Source: Burkholderia lata
Lineage (GTDB): Bacteria; Pseudomonadota; Gammaproteobacteria; Burkholderiales; Burkholderiaceae
DNA length: 64,000 nucleotides
Assembly (NCBI RefSeq): GCF_902499335.1
Contig: NZ_CABVQK010000022.1
Location: 40,178 to 104,177, forward strand
Direction of reading: 5' to 3'
In this document: one piece after another, positions 1-8,894 of the stretch
How the letters are laid out: each line of letters begins with the position of its first letter
How positions within the stretch are numbered: position 1 is the first letter of the stretch
The notes under the pieces: model-generated
Seen by the model: the letters and a program-made list of their open reading frames with translations, nothing else
Database searches by the model: none
What the model was told of the DNA's origin: nothing
Translations under genes and position numbers: made by a program

Positions 1-1
1 C

Positions 2-1258
2 GTCGATCTGCTCGCCGCGCAGGATCACCTGTACACGGTGACCGAACGCGACGGCCACGGCGCGCGCACGCGGATCGTCGGCGCGGTGCACGGCGCGCTG
101 TTCGCGCCCGAATCGCTGCCCGCGCTGCTGGCGCTGATCGCCGATCCGGCCGTGTCGATCGTCAGCCTGACCGTGACCGAGAAAGGTTATTGCCGCCGCC
201 CCGGCGGCGGGCTCGATGCCGACGATCCCGCGATTCGTCAGGATCTCGCGACGCCCGACGCGCCGCGCACTGCACTCGGCGTGATCGCGGCCGGCCTGCG
301 CCTGCGGCCGGCCCATGCGCCGCTGACCGTCGTCTGCTGCGACAACATGACGTCGAACGGCGACACGCTGCGCGCGCTGCTGATCGACTACGCGGAACGC
401 ATCGACGGCGCGCTCGCGCGGCGTATCCGCGACGACGTCGCGTTCCCGAACAGCATGGTCGACCGGATCGTGCCGGCCGCGACGCCCGAATCGCTCGACT
501 GGGCGCACGCGCATCTCGGGGCACGCGACGCGGCCGCGATCGTCTGCGAGCCGTTCTCGCAATGGGTGCTCGAGGATCGCTTCGCCGGCCCGCGCCCGCG
601 CTGGGAAGACGCCGGCGCGCACCTCGTCGGCGACGTACGGCCCTACGAAACGATGAAGCTGCGGCTGCTGAACGGCTCGCATTCGGCGATCGCGTATGCG
701 GGGCAGTTACGCGGCCGCGCGACCGTGTCCGACGCGATGGCCGATCCGGCGATCGCGGCGCTCGTCGACGGTGTGATGACGCGTGACCTGCTCGCGACCG
801 TCGACGTGCCGTCCGGTTACGACGCGCATGGCTATTGCGCGACGCTCGTGCAGCGCTTCCGCAATCCGACGCTCGCGCATCGCACCGAACAAATCGCCAT
901 GGACGGCACGCAGAAGGTGCCGCTGCGCTGGCTGCCCGCGCTCGGCGAAAGCGCGGCGGCCGGTGTCGAGCGCCCGTACCTCGAACGCGCGCTCGCGCTG
1001 TGGCTGCACTACCTCGCCACCGCGCAGGACGAATCGGGTCGGCCGCTCACGATCAGCGATCCGGGTGCCGCCGCGCTCGGCGCGACGTTGTCGGCGGCCG
1101 GCGATGCCGCCGATGCGGTTCGAGCCGCCCTCGGCAGCACCGCGCTTGCCGGCTCGACCGCGTGGCCCGATGCATTGATCGCGCGTATCGGTGCGCACCT
1201 GTCGACGCTGCGCGCGCACGGCACCGACGCGTTGCTCGCACCGTTGCACGCGCGCTGA
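2..1258 (+). CDS. Mannitol dehydrogenase / fructuronate reductase family, 5'-truncated by the window edge
   Basis: NAD(P)-dependent polyol or hexuronate dehydrogenase that interconverts a sugar alcohol or aldonate with a ketose or ketouronate in the cytoplasm. The frame is open to the window's left edge: the residues before the first internal GTG (38) read VDLLAAQDHLYTV, which fits the family's N-terminal half, so the true start lies outside. The C-terminal domain carries the family signature MKLRLLNGSHSAIAY around 652-696, including the catalytic Lys region. About 418 residues are visible against a usual 480-500. An MFS sugar-acid transporter follows after 140 bp on the same strand, supporting a catabolic operon. 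Mannitol, arabitol or fructuronate cannot be told apart here. Confidence 0.85.
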   Translation, partial: VDLLAAQDHLYTVTERDGHGARTRIVGAVHGALFAPESLPALLALIADPAVSIVSLTVTEKGYCRRPGGGLDADDPAIRQDLATPDAPRTALGVIAAGLRLRPAHAPLTVVCCDNMTSNGDTLRALLIDYAERIDGALARRIRDDVAFPNSMVDRIVPAATPESLDWAHAHLGARDAAAIVCEPFSQWVLEDRFAGPRPRWEDAGAHLVGDVRPYETMKLRLLNGSHSAIAYAGQLRGRATVSDAMADPAIAALVDGVMTRDLLATVDVPSGYDAHGYCATLVQRFRNPTLAHRTEQIAMDGTQKVPLRWLPALGESAAAGVERPYLERALALWLHYLATAQDESGRPLTISDPGAAALGATLSAAGDAADAVRAALGSTALAGSTAWPDALIARIGAHLSTLRAHGTDALLAPLHAR

Positions 1259-1398
1259 ACGACCGCTTTCCCCGGTTCGCGCGCACCCGACGCGAACCGC
1301 GCAATACCGCTTCGCAGCCCGCCGATACAGAGACCGGCGCGGCAAACGATCGACGAGACAACCATGACGGCCGGCCCACCGGCACGAAGGAGACGGAC

Positions 1399-2694
1399 AT
1401 GAAGCAGAAGTCGCAGGCGTGGTTCACGGTGTTCCTGCTGTTCCTGGTGTACGGGATCAACTATCTCGACCGCGTCGCGCTGTCGATCGTCGCGCCGATC
1501 GTGCAGACCGATCTCGGCATCGACGCCGCGCAGATGGGCCTCGTGTTCAGCACGTTCTTCATCGGCTACGCGCTGTTCAACTTCATCGGCGGGCTCGCGT
1601 CCGACCGGCTCGGGCCGAAGCTCGTGTACGTGCTGTCGGTCGGCCTGTGGTCGGTGTTTTGCGGGATGACCGCGCTCACCGTCGGCTTCGTGAGCCTGCT
1701 GATCGTGCGGCTGCTGTTCGGCATGGCCGAAGGGCCGCTGTGCTCGGCCGCGAACAAGATGGTCAACAACTGGCTGCCGCGCGACGCCGCCGCGACCGCG
1801 ATGGGCCTGCTCAGCGCCGGTTCGCCGCTCGGCGGCGCGATCGCCGGGCCGATAGTCGGCCTGCTGGCCGCGCAGTTCGGCTGGCGGCCGGCGTTCTGGA
1901 TCGTGTGCGCGATCGGGCTCGCGTGGGTCGTCGTGTGGATGATGTCGACGTCGGATCGCCCGGCCACGCCGGTCAACGGCGCGCCGCACACGTCCGCGGC
2001 AACGCTCGCCGCGTCGACCGCCCACATGCCGGCGGCGGCCGACGCCGCGACGCCGGCGCACACGCTGTCGCACTACGTGCGCCAGCCGCGCATCCTCGCG
2101 ACGGCCGCCGCGTTCTTCAGCTACAACTACGTGCTGTTCTTCTTCCTGAGCTGGTTCCCGAGCTACCTCGTGCGGGCGCACCACCTGAACATCAAGGAAA
2201 TGAGCGTCGCCACCGTCGTGCCCTGGCTCGTCGGCACGGTCGGTCTCGCCTGCGGCGGCGCGATCTCGGATGCGCTGTACCGGCTCACCGGCAACCTGCT
2301 GCTGTCGCGCCGGATCGTGCTCGTCACCTGCCTGCTCGGCGCCGGCGCGTGCGTGGCCGTCGCGGGCGCCGTGCAGTCGACGCAGGGCGCGGTCGCGCTG
2401 ATGTCCGTGTCGCTGTTCTTCCTGTACGTGACGGGCGCGATCTACTGGGCGATCGTGCAGGACGTCGTGCATCCGGCGCGCGTCGGCGGCGTCAGCGGTT
2501 TCCTGCATTGCATGGGCAGCCTGTCGGGCGTGATCGGGCCGGCGGTGACCGGCTTCATCGTCGAGCGCAGCGGCTCGTTCGCGTCCGCGTTCGTGCTGGC
2601 CGGCGCGATCGCACTCGCGGGCGCGGTGCTGGCCGGCTTGTTCGTCCGCAACGCGCGGCCCGCGGGCGTGCTGCGCGAACGCACCGCGCACTGA
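1399..2694 (+). CDS. MFS transporter, anion:cation symporter (sugar-acid) type
   Basis: Twelve-helix major facilitator of 431 residues, probably a proton-coupled importer of a hexuronate, glucarate or similar sugar acid in the inner membrane. The N-terminus (VYGINYLDRVALSIVAP) is typical of the ACS family of glucarate/hexuronate transporters, and the loop after helix 2 has the MFS motif GGLASDRLGPK. The start ATG follows an AAGGAGA Shine-Dalgarno; longer in-frame readings upstream are only the alternate frame of the dehydrogenase. An Ala/Thr/His-rich central loop (about residues 190-230) separates the two six-helix halves. It lies downstream of the polyol/hexuronate dehydrogenase and is followed by a strong terminator. 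Confidence 0.85.
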   Translation: MKQKSQAWFTVFLLFLVYGINYLDRVALSIVAPIVQTDLGIDAAQMGLVFSTFFIGYALFNFIGGLASDRLGPKLVYVLSVGLWSVFCGMTALTVGFVSLLIVRLLFGMAEGPLCSAANKMVNNWLPRDAAATAMGLLSAGSPLGGAIAGPIVGLLAAQFGWRPAFWIVCAIGLAWVVVWMMSTSDRPATPVNGAPHTSAATLAASTAHMPAAADAATPAHTLSHYVRQPRILATAAAFFSYNYVLFFFLSWFPSYLVRAHHLNIKEMSVATVVPWLVGTVGLACGGAISDALYRLTGNLLLSRRIVLVTCLLGAGACVAVAGAVQSTQGAVALMSVSLFFLYVTGAIYWAIVQDVVHPARVGGVSGFLHCMGSLSGVIGPAVTGFIVERSGSFASAFVLAGAIALAGAVLAGLFVRNARPAGVLRERTAH

Positions 2695-2710
2695 TCGCCC
2701 ACGGTCGACG

Positions 2711-2758
2711 AAGGCCGCGCGGCGCCGCATGAGTCGGCGCCTCGCGGCCTTGTCGTTT
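2711..2758 (+). terminator. Strong intrinsic terminator after the MFS gene
   Basis: A 17-bp inverted repeat with one mismatch (2711-2727 and 2735-2751) encloses a 7-nt loop and is followed by GTCGTTT. It lies 17 bp after the stop codon and separates the sugar-acid genes from the thiosulfate operon. Confidence 0.8.
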
Positions 2759-2915
2759 CCGCCAATCATCAGACCCTCGAATATCTCTCATCCGATATCG
2801 CGATTTCCGGTATCGATCGCACGCCTCTAGACTGGCTACGCGATGGCGACGCTCCACCACGGCACGGCACGGCGATGCGGCCCGCCCCCCCACAACAACG
2901 ATCCGGGAGAATTCA

Positions 2916-3707
2916 ATGTCCGACCGGCATGCGCGCCGAGGCGCGCTCAAGACACTCGGCCTCGCGGCCGGCACCGCGCTGCTCGCCGCCGCGCGTCCCG
3001 CTCACGCCGCCACGCCTGAAACCGGCGCGCTGCTGCCCGGCGGCGCCACGCGCCTCGCCGACCTCACGCGCCGCCTCGCGGCCGCACCGAGACGGCGCGA
3101 CTTCAAGACGGTGCCGATGATCCTCGACCGCCCCGACCAGTGGGATCACGCGGCGCTCGCCGAAGTGACCGGCTACCGCGGCGGGCCGAAGCAGGTGTGG
3201 GACAACACCGAGCTCGGCGGCCCGTGGCTGAACCTGATGCGCAATTCGCTGAACGCGCAGATCTGGTCGTACCGTCATCCGGATTTCCTCGTCGTATCGG
3301 CCACGCACGGTAGCGCGCATCTCGCGCTGTTCGACCAGGCCGCATGGGACAAGTACGGCCTCGCGAAATTCGCCGGCGCCGCGTTCCCGACCAACACGCT
3401 GCTCGATGCGAAGCCCGCGCAATCGAAGGGCGCGCAAGACCACGCGTTGCCCGACGGCGCATTCTCGTCGCACGACAACAGCCTCGCCGCGCTGCAGCAG
3501 CGCGGCGTCGTGTTCCTGTCGTGCCACAACGCGATCTGGGAACTCGCGGAACGGCTCGACGGCGCGAACGCGAATCCCGACAAGCTGCCGCTCGATGCGC
3601 TCGCGGCCGACCTGACCAACCACGTGATCCCGTCGGCGATCGTCACGCCGGGCGCGGTCGGCACGCTGCCCGAGCTGCAGCAGGCCGGCTTCACGTACGC
3701 CAAATGA
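2916..3707 (+). CDS. Tat-exported DsrE-like protein, first gene of the thiosulfate operon
   Basis: Predicted periplasmic protein of 263 residues with a twin-arginine signal (ARRGALKTLG, residues 6-15) and a likely cleavage after PAHA near residue 31. The C-terminal half resembles DsrE/YchN-type proteins: a GVVFLSCHNA strand with a candidate sulfur-carrying Cys, and the ending TPGAVGTLPELQQAGFTYAK that fits the exported DsrE family. The start is fixed by GGGAGA five bases upstream. It lies 7 bp before a substrate-binding protein and is in line with tsdB and tsdA, which suggests sulfane-sulfur handling in the periplasm. That role is inference; the DsrE assignment rests on motif memory only. Confidence 0.6.
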   Translation: MSDRHARRGALKTLGLAAGTALLAAARPAHAATPETGALLPGGATRLADLTRRLAAAPRRRDFKTVPMILDRPDQWDHAALAEVTGYRGGPKQVWDNTELGGPWLNLMRNSLNAQIWSYRHPDFLVVSATHGSAHLALFDQAAWDKYGLAKFAGAAFPTNTLLDAKPAQSKGAQDHALPDGAFSSHDNSLAALQQRGVVFLSCHNAIWELAERLDGANANPDKLPLDALAADLTNHVIPSAIVTPGAVGTLPELQQAGFTYAK

Positions 3708-3714
3708 GCCCGCG

Positions 3715-4773
3715 ATGACATCGATCCCCATGCAACCGCCATCGCCGCCGCACCGCCGTCGGCGCACGCTGCGCGCCGCGCTGGCCGCGTGGCTGTGCTG
3801 CGCATCGGCACTGTCGCTCGCCGCGCCCGCCGACACCGCCGCAACCCGCTTTCCGCCCTGGCAGGACGGCCGCAACAACGACGCGATGCACCGCGGCCTC
3901 GAATTCACGGTGCCTCAGGTCGACGTGCTCGCCGATTTCCACGGCGACCTCACCGCGCCGAAGCTGGTGCTGTTCGTCGGCGGCAACTATTTTTTCGCGA
4001 TGGCGCCGCTCGTCGCGAAGTTCGAGGAAGACCATCCCGAATACCGCGGCCGCATCTACTGGGAAACGATCCCGCCCGGCCTGCTGGTGAAGCAGATCCA
4101 GGCGGGCGGCACGATCACCGTCGGCAACATGACGTGGACGGTCAAGCCCGATGCGTATTTCGCGGGGCTCGGCAAGATCAACGGGCTGATCGAGGACGGC
4201 ACGCTCACCGGCCCGGCCGTGCCGTACGTGACGAACCAGTTGACGATCATGGTGCGCGCGGGCAATCCGAAGCGCATCGCGTCGCTGAACGACCTCGCAC
4301 GGCCCGACGTGCAGCTTGCGATGCCCAATCCGGCGTTCGAAGGCGTCGCGCGGCAGATCCGCGCGTCGCTCGTGAAGGCCGGCGGCGACACGCTCGCGCG
4401 TACCGTCTACGACGACAAGGTGCACGCAGGCACGACCGAGCTCACGCACATCCACCATCGGGAAACCGCACTGTTCCTGATGCAGGGGCGCGCGGACGCG
4501 GGCGTGCTGTGGCAATCCGAAGCGGCATTCCAGGAACAGGTCGGGCATCCGCTGATGCACATCGACATTCCTGCCGAGCAGAATACGACGGCAATCTATG
4601 CGGGGGCGATGGTGAAGGACGCGCCGCATCCGGAAGCCGCACGCACGTGGCTCGCGTTCATCCGGTCGCCGGAAGCGTTCCGGATTTTCCAGCGCTACGG
4701 CTTTGGCCGATACGATGCGGCGACACCGGCGCAGCACCTCGCGCCGGAGCAGAAGCAGCCCGACGCGGGCTGA
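3715..4773 (+). CDS. Periplasmic extracellular solute-binding protein (ModA/sulfate-binding-like), orphan
   Basis: Secreted bilobal binding protein of 352 residues. A basic N-terminus (HRRRRTLRAALAAWLCCASALSLAAPA) gives a signal peptide cleaved near residue 37. The body has the type II periplasmic binding fold: LVLFVGGNYFFAMAPLVAKFEEDHP resembles the first lobe of molybdate/sulfate-binding proteins, and AGAMVKDAPHPEAARTWLAFIRSPEAFRIFQRYGFG the last helices. No ABC permease or ATPase gene is adjacent, so it may act as a ligand sensor or carrier for the neighbouring sulfur enzymes. The ligand is unknown; thiosulfate or another oxyanion is an inference from context. Confidence 0.7.
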   Translation: MTSIPMQPPSPPHRRRRTLRAALAAWLCCASALSLAAPADTAATRFPPWQDGRNNDAMHRGLEFTVPQVDVLADFHGDLTAPKLVLFVGGNYFFAMAPLVAKFEEDHPEYRGRIYWETIPPGLLVKQIQAGGTITVGNMTWTVKPDAYFAGLGKINGLIEDGTLTGPAVPYVTNQLTIMVRAGNPKRIASLNDLARPDVQLAMPNPAFEGVARQIRASLVKAGGDTLARTVYDDKVHAGTTELTHIHHRETALFLMQGRADAGVLWQSEAAFQEQVGHPLMHIDIPAEQNTTAIYAGAMVKDAPHPEAARTWLAFIRSPEAFRIFQRYGFGRYDAATPAQHLAPEQKQPDAG

Positions 4774-4831
4774 CCGCGGCCGCGCCGGCAGTCCGGCGGC
4801 GCGCACGCGACCGACAACAAGGAGGGGACAC

Positions 4832-5518
4832 GTGAACGATACGGTGGACACATCGCGACGCCGGTTCGCGCCGCTGCTGCTCGCAGCGGCCGCGCTGCTG
4901 GCCGGCCAGGCGCACGCGGACGACGCCGCGCTCGGCAAGACGATCGCCACACAGGGCACGACGACGGGCGTCGCCGCCTGCATCGGCTGCCACGGCAGCC
5001 AGGGCGAAGGCAACGCGGCGGCCGGCTTCCCGCGCCTCGCGGGCACCCACGCCGCGTATCTGTCCGCGCAGCTTGCCGCGTTCGCGGACGGCAGCCGCCA
5101 GAACCCGGTCATGCAGCCGCTCTCGAAACTGCTGACGCCGCACGAGCGCGATGCGGTATCCGCGTACTTCGCGAGCCTGCCCGCGCCGGCCGGCATCGTC
5201 GCCGCCGACGACACGTCGATCGACCCGGCGAACACCGGCGCGTGGCTCGCGACGCGCGGACGCTGGTCGCAGGGCCTGCCCGCGTGCGCCCAATGCCATG
5301 GCCCCGGCGGCCTCGGCGTGGGCACCGCGTTTCCGCCGCTCGCGGGCCAGCCCGCCGCGTACATTGCCGGCCAGCTGAACGGCTGGAAACACGGCACGCG
5401 CCCGCCCGGGCCGATGGCGCTGATGCCGGCGATCGCCGGCAAGCTGTCCGATGCCGACGTCGACGCGGTGGCCGCCTACTACGCGCGCGGCGGCGCAGCA
5501 CAAGGAGACAAGCGATGA
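4832..5518 (+). CDS. tsdB: Diheme c-type cytochrome, TsdB-like electron acceptor
   Basis: Periplasmic cytochrome c of 228 residues with two heme-binding sites, CIGCH (residues 50-54) and CAQCH (152-156), in two similar class I domains. A signal peptide precedes (RRRFAPLLLAAAALLAGQAHA, cut near 29). The GTG start is supported by GGAGGGG six bases upstream. The stop overlaps the tsdA start as ATGA, so the two are translationally coupled. In Pseudomonas stutzeri, TsdB is a diheme cytochrome that takes electrons from TsdA and passes them to terminal oxidases. The symbol rests on this position and architecture rather than on close sequence comparison. Confidence 0.75.
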   Translation: MNDTVDTSRRRFAPLLLAAAALLAGQAHADDAALGKTIATQGTTTGVAACIGCHGSQGEGNAAAGFPRLAGTHAAYLSAQLAAFADGSRQNPVMQPLSKLLTPHERDAVSAYFASLPAPAGIVAADDTSIDPANTGAWLATRGRWSQGLPACAQCHGPGGLGVGTAFPPLAGQPAAYIAGQLNGWKHGTRPPGPMALMPAIAGKLSDADVDAVAAYYARGGAAQGDKR

Positions 5519-6456
5519 TCGACCGCACGACGCTGATCCGCCGCACCCGCGCGGCCCTGCTCGGCGCGGCCTGGATGCCCGCGCTTGCGTTCGCGGCCGC
5601 GCCGCAGGATGCACCGGCACCGGCCGTCGCTTCCGCACCCGCGCCTGTCACAGCGGCGACGGCAGCCAGGCCGTTCGCGCCGCCCGCCGAATCCGCGATA
5701 CCCGCCGACGAGTTCGGCAAGACCGTGAAGCTCGGCGAGCAGATCTTCCTGCACACGCCCGAGTTCGCGGGCAAGTACGTCGGCAACAAGCTGACCTGCG
5801 CGAGCTGCCACCTCGACGCAGGCCGGCGGCCCGATTCGAGCCCGATGTGGGCCGCGTACCTGCTGTATCCGGCGTACCGCAGCAAGAACGGCCACGTGAA
5901 CACGTTCGCCGAGCGCCTGCAGGGCTGCTTCCGCTACAGCATGAACGGCAAGGCGCCGCCGGCCGGCGACCCGATCCTCGTCGCGCTCGAGACCTATTCG
6001 TACTGGCTCGCGAAAGGCGCGCCGGTCGGCACGAAGCTGCCGGGGCAGGGTTTCCTGAAACTGCCGCCGCCCGCGCAGAAGGCCGACTATGCACGCGGCG
6101 CCGCCGTCTACACGCAGCACTGCGCGCTGTGCCACGGCGCGGACGGCCAGGGGCAGTCGAGCGGCGGCAAGGCGGTCTTCCCGGCGCTGTGGGGCGCGCG
6201 TTCGTTCAACTGGGGCGCGGGGATGGGCGACATCCGCAATGCGGCCGGCTTCATCAAGGCCAACATGCCGCTCGGGCTCGGCGGCACGCTGACCGATCAG
6301 GAAGCGTGGGACGTCGCGACCTTCATGGACAGCCACGAACGCCCGCAAGACCCGCGCTTCACGGGCTCGGTGAAGGACACGCGCGCGAAGTTCCACGATT
6401 CGCCCGATTCGATGTACGGGCTCAACGTGAACGGGCGCGTGCTCGGCGCGCCGTGA
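5515..6456 (+). CDS. tsdA: Thiosulfate dehydrogenase (tetrathionate-forming) TsdA
   Basis: Periplasmic diheme enzyme that couples two thiosulfates to tetrathionate with release of two electrons. The 313 residues comprise a signal peptide (to about 28), a Pro/Ala-rich linker (29-60), a first heme site CASCH (95-99), the TsdA hallmark GCFRYSMNG with Cys138, expected to be the unusual axial ligand of the active-site heme, and a second site CALCH (203-207). The ATG overlaps the stop of the upstream cytochrome, so the electron donor and acceptor are made together. Sequence around Cys138 is the main reason for calling TsdA rather than a generic cytochrome c. Confidence 0.85.
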   Translation: MIDRTTLIRRTRAALLGAAWMPALAFAAAPQDAPAPAVASAPAPVTAATAARPFAPPAESAIPADEFGKTVKLGEQIFLHTPEFAGKYVGNKLTCASCHLDAGRRPDSSPMWAAYLLYPAYRSKNGHVNTFAERLQGCFRYSMNGKAPPAGDPILVALETYSYWLAKGAPVGTKLPGQGFLKLPPPAQKADYARGAAVYTQHCALCHGADGQGQSSGGKAVFPALWGARSFNWGAGMGDIRNAAGFIKANMPLGLGGTLTDQEAWDVATFMDSHERPQDPRFTGSVKDTRAKFHDSPDSMYGLNVNGRVLGAP

Positions 6457-6466
6457 TGCATGCGCC

Positions 6467-6506
6467 GTGCAGGCCATCCGGCCCGCACGGCCAGCGCTGC
6501 CTGCAC
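6467..6506. terminator. Weak hairpin between convergent genes
   Basis: GTGCAGGC (6467-6474) pairs perfectly with GCCTGCAC (6499-6506) in the 52-bp gap between tsdA and the convergent beta-propeller gene. There is no T tract, so its role as terminator is uncertain. Confidence 0.3.
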
Positions 6507-6508
6507 GT

Positions 6509-8431
6509 TCACGGGTGCCAGCGATACACGATCATGCTCGTGCCGTTGTAGTTGTCCTTCGTGATCACGTATTCGCCGGTCGAGCGCAGGTACGCGCGAA
6601 TCCCGTACATCGAGTCGACGTCGTTGCCGACGTCCATCGCCGACGTGTTCGAGTTGGTCAGCGTCGTCACGAGCGCGCCTGTGTTGAGATCGAACACGTC
6701 GACGTTCGGCACGGTGTGCACGTAGCCGACGAACAGGTAGTGGCCGGCCGCCGCGATCGATTTCGGGTTCGCGCTCGTCAGGTTGATCACCGGGTTCGGC
6801 GCGCTCGTGTTGCCGTTCTTCCAGCCGTGATAGACCTCGATATGCCCGTTCATCGCGGTCCAGTCCCAGTTGTTCGCGAGGCCCTGCGCGAGGATCATCG
6901 TGTCGCTGTCCGCCTGGTAGATGATGCGCGTGGTCGGCGCCACGGTGCTCGGCACCGGCGTCGTCACCGGCTTGCCCCATGACGGCTTGCCGGTCGCGTC
7001 GAAGCCCGTCATCGGGTAGCGGGTAATCGCGTTGGAGCCGTTCAGCCCGGCCCACACGTCGCCGTTGCCGTCGATGTCGAAACCGGTCGTGACCTGCAGC
7101 GACGTGTTGAACGGCTTGCCCGGCAGCGAGCCGGCCGGATTCGCGATATAGCCGGTCGCCGGCGTGAAGTAATAGAAATTGAAGTTGCCGGGGTTCTGGC
7201 CCGACGCGACGAGAATCCGGTTGCCGCCCACCGTCACGAGCTGGCCGAAGTGCTGGCCGCGCTGGTAGTCGTTCATGTCGAGGCGCGGGTCCTTCGGATA
7301 GGTGAACGGATCGACCGTGTTCGCGACGAACGTGCCGCCCGCCGAGCCCGTATACACGTTGTTGCCGCTGTAGAAGAACGCGCCGTCGGTGGCCGGGTCG
7401 GGCGCGGCGATCGCCTCGAAGTTCAGCGCCTGCAGCTTCCATTGCAGCGCGCCCGTCGGGCTGTACGAATGCAGGTCGGTGCTGCCGTTGCGCCCGAGAT
7501 CCCAGCCGCCGCCCCACGCGTTGTTGAGCACGTACAGGTTGCCGCCCGAATCCTTGCCGATGCCCACCACGCGCGTGAAGCGCTTGTCGCCGACCTGCCC
7601 CTTGATGCCCGATGTCGTGTCGAGATAGCCGCCCCGCACGCCGAACGTGCCGATCTGCTGCGGCAACCCGGCGAAGCTGTAGAGCTTGATGTTCATCTCC
7701 GGGCCCTGGTCGCCCACCAGCAACTGCCCCGTCGATGCGTCGAAATACAGCGCCGATGGCCGCGCGCCGGCCGCCATCTGGAGCGTGTTCATCAGCGTGC
7801 CCGTCGCGCTGTACTGCACGACCACACCCGCGCTCATGCGCGCGACCCACAGGTTGCCGGCCGCATCGAGCGCCAGTGCGCCGGGCCCGGTCACGCCGAT
7901 GTCGCGCTGCCACACGCCGTCGGTCGTATAGACGCGCACGCGGTTGCCGTAGAAATCGCTCGCGTACAGCAGGTTGCCGGCCGTCGCGAGGCCGGTGATC
8001 ACGTCCGGGTTCGGGAGGCCCGTCCACGTGCTGACCGGGATGCGCAGGTCGCGTTTGTTCGTGCTGCGATCGTAGCGGCCCACCGAACCGCTGCCGAAGG
8101 TGCGGTTGTAGCCGAGCGCGACGAACAGCGACGTCGCGTTGCCGGTAATCGCGCCGCCCTGGAATTCGTCGTGGATGCCGATCGTGCCCATCGGCTGGCC
8201 GTTCTGGTAGAGCGCGACGCCGCCCGCGTTCTCGTCCCAGCGCGACGCCGTGTAGATCACGCCCTCGGGCGCGACCCACATCGAGCGCGCGGCATTGCCG
8301 ACGTGCTGGGCCAGCGTGCCGTACGTGTTCGCGAGCCAGTCGGTCGAGTATGGCACCTGCGCGTGACTCGCCGGCGCCAGCACCGCCACGCACATTCCCA
8401 GCAATGCCGCCCGAATTTGTTTCATTGACAT
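6509..8431 (-). CDS. Secreted NHL-type beta-propeller protein of unknown function
   Basis: Exported protein of 640 residues with a clear Sec signal peptide (MSMKQIRAALLGMCVAVLAPASHA, cut near residue 24). The remainder is rich in short beta-strand repeats such as GALALDAAGNLWVARMS, GIGKDSGGNLYVLNNAWGG and TTGFDIDGNGDVWAGLNGS, which look like NHL/YncE propeller blades. Gly, Asn and Thr are abundant and no catalytic motif is recognisable. I chose the MSMKQ start because GGGAG lies eight bases upstream; the frame extends 11 codons further without a ribosome site. It stands alone, convergent to tsdA, with an AT-rich upstream region. Binding or adhesion is possible but unproven. Confidence 0.7.
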   Translation of the reverse strand: MSMKQIRAALLGMCVAVLAPASHAQVPYSTDWLANTYGTLAQHVGNAARSMWVAPEGVIYTASRWDENAGGVALYQNGQPMGTIGIHDEFQGGAITGNATSLFVALGYNRTFGSGSVGRYDRSTNKRDLRIPVSTWTGLPNPDVITGLATAGNLLYASDFYGNRVRVYTTDGVWQRDIGVTGPGALALDAAGNLWVARMSAGVVVQYSATGTLMNTLQMAAGARPSALYFDASTGQLLVGDQGPEMNIKLYSFAGLPQQIGTFGVRGGYLDTTSGIKGQVGDKRFTRVVGIGKDSGGNLYVLNNAWGGGWDLGRNGSTDLHSYSPTGALQWKLQALNFEAIAAPDPATDGAFFYSGNNVYTGSAGGTFVANTVDPFTYPKDPRLDMNDYQRGQHFGQLVTVGGNRILVASGQNPGNFNFYYFTPATGYIANPAGSLPGKPFNTSLQVTTGFDIDGNGDVWAGLNGSNAITRYPMTGFDATGKPSWGKPVTTPVPSTVAPTTRIIYQADSDTMILAQGLANNWDWTAMNGHIEVYHGWKNGNTSAPNPVINLTSANPKSIAAAGHYLFVGYVHTVPNVDVFDLNTGALVTTLTNSNTSAMDVGNDVDSMYGIRAYLRSTGEYVITKDNYNGTSMIVYRWHP

Positions 8432-8894
8432 GAATAGTGCTCCCGAACGTTCAATTGTCGACACTGTAAATCGCGGCGCATGAAATATTGGTGATTCCGG
8501 CTAAAGCGCATTCGCCGTCATCCCGAATTATTCACTCCGCTCTTTTTTGCCGTCCGGCGCTTTTCCGTCAACGATGGTCAAACCCGTTCACCGTGCCGCA
8601 ACGGCTTGCCGGCCGCACGGTTTCGGTGCTTTTCCCCGGCACTTTCTTCCGGGTCGCTCAATACGAATGCGTCATTTTTTCTGAAATGTCCGCATTGCCT
8701 TTTTCATTCCCCGGAAATGGGCTCGATGATTACAAATCGAAATTAAAATGAAAGAGAAAAAATATTATCCGGTGAAATCGCGTCGTCGCGATTCAGCGCA
8801 GCGGCATGCGGCGGGAGGAAAGGAGGGGAAAGCGGGATACGGCGGAGAAACCCCGAACCGCGCGCCGGCCGTGCCGGCACGCGGCCGCGATCGT
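8432..8894. other. Intergenic region with an AT-rich patch
   Basis: No gene is supported in these 463 bp. The segment 8465-8560 holds the putative promoter region of the beta-propeller gene. The segment around 8691-8775 is strikingly AT-rich for this genome, with runs such as GAAATTAAAATGAAAGAGAA. The rest is ordinary GC-rich sequence downstream of the GFA-family gene. Confidence 0.5.

Noticed and set aside
1009..2769. 586-aa frame opposite the dehydrogenase and MFS genes
   Set aside because: Arg/His/Asp-rich antisense shadow of two recognisable genes; typical of high-GC DNA.
8488..8751. 87-aa frame in the AT-rich gap
   Set aside because: No ribosome site, and the composition follows the DNA rather than a protein family.
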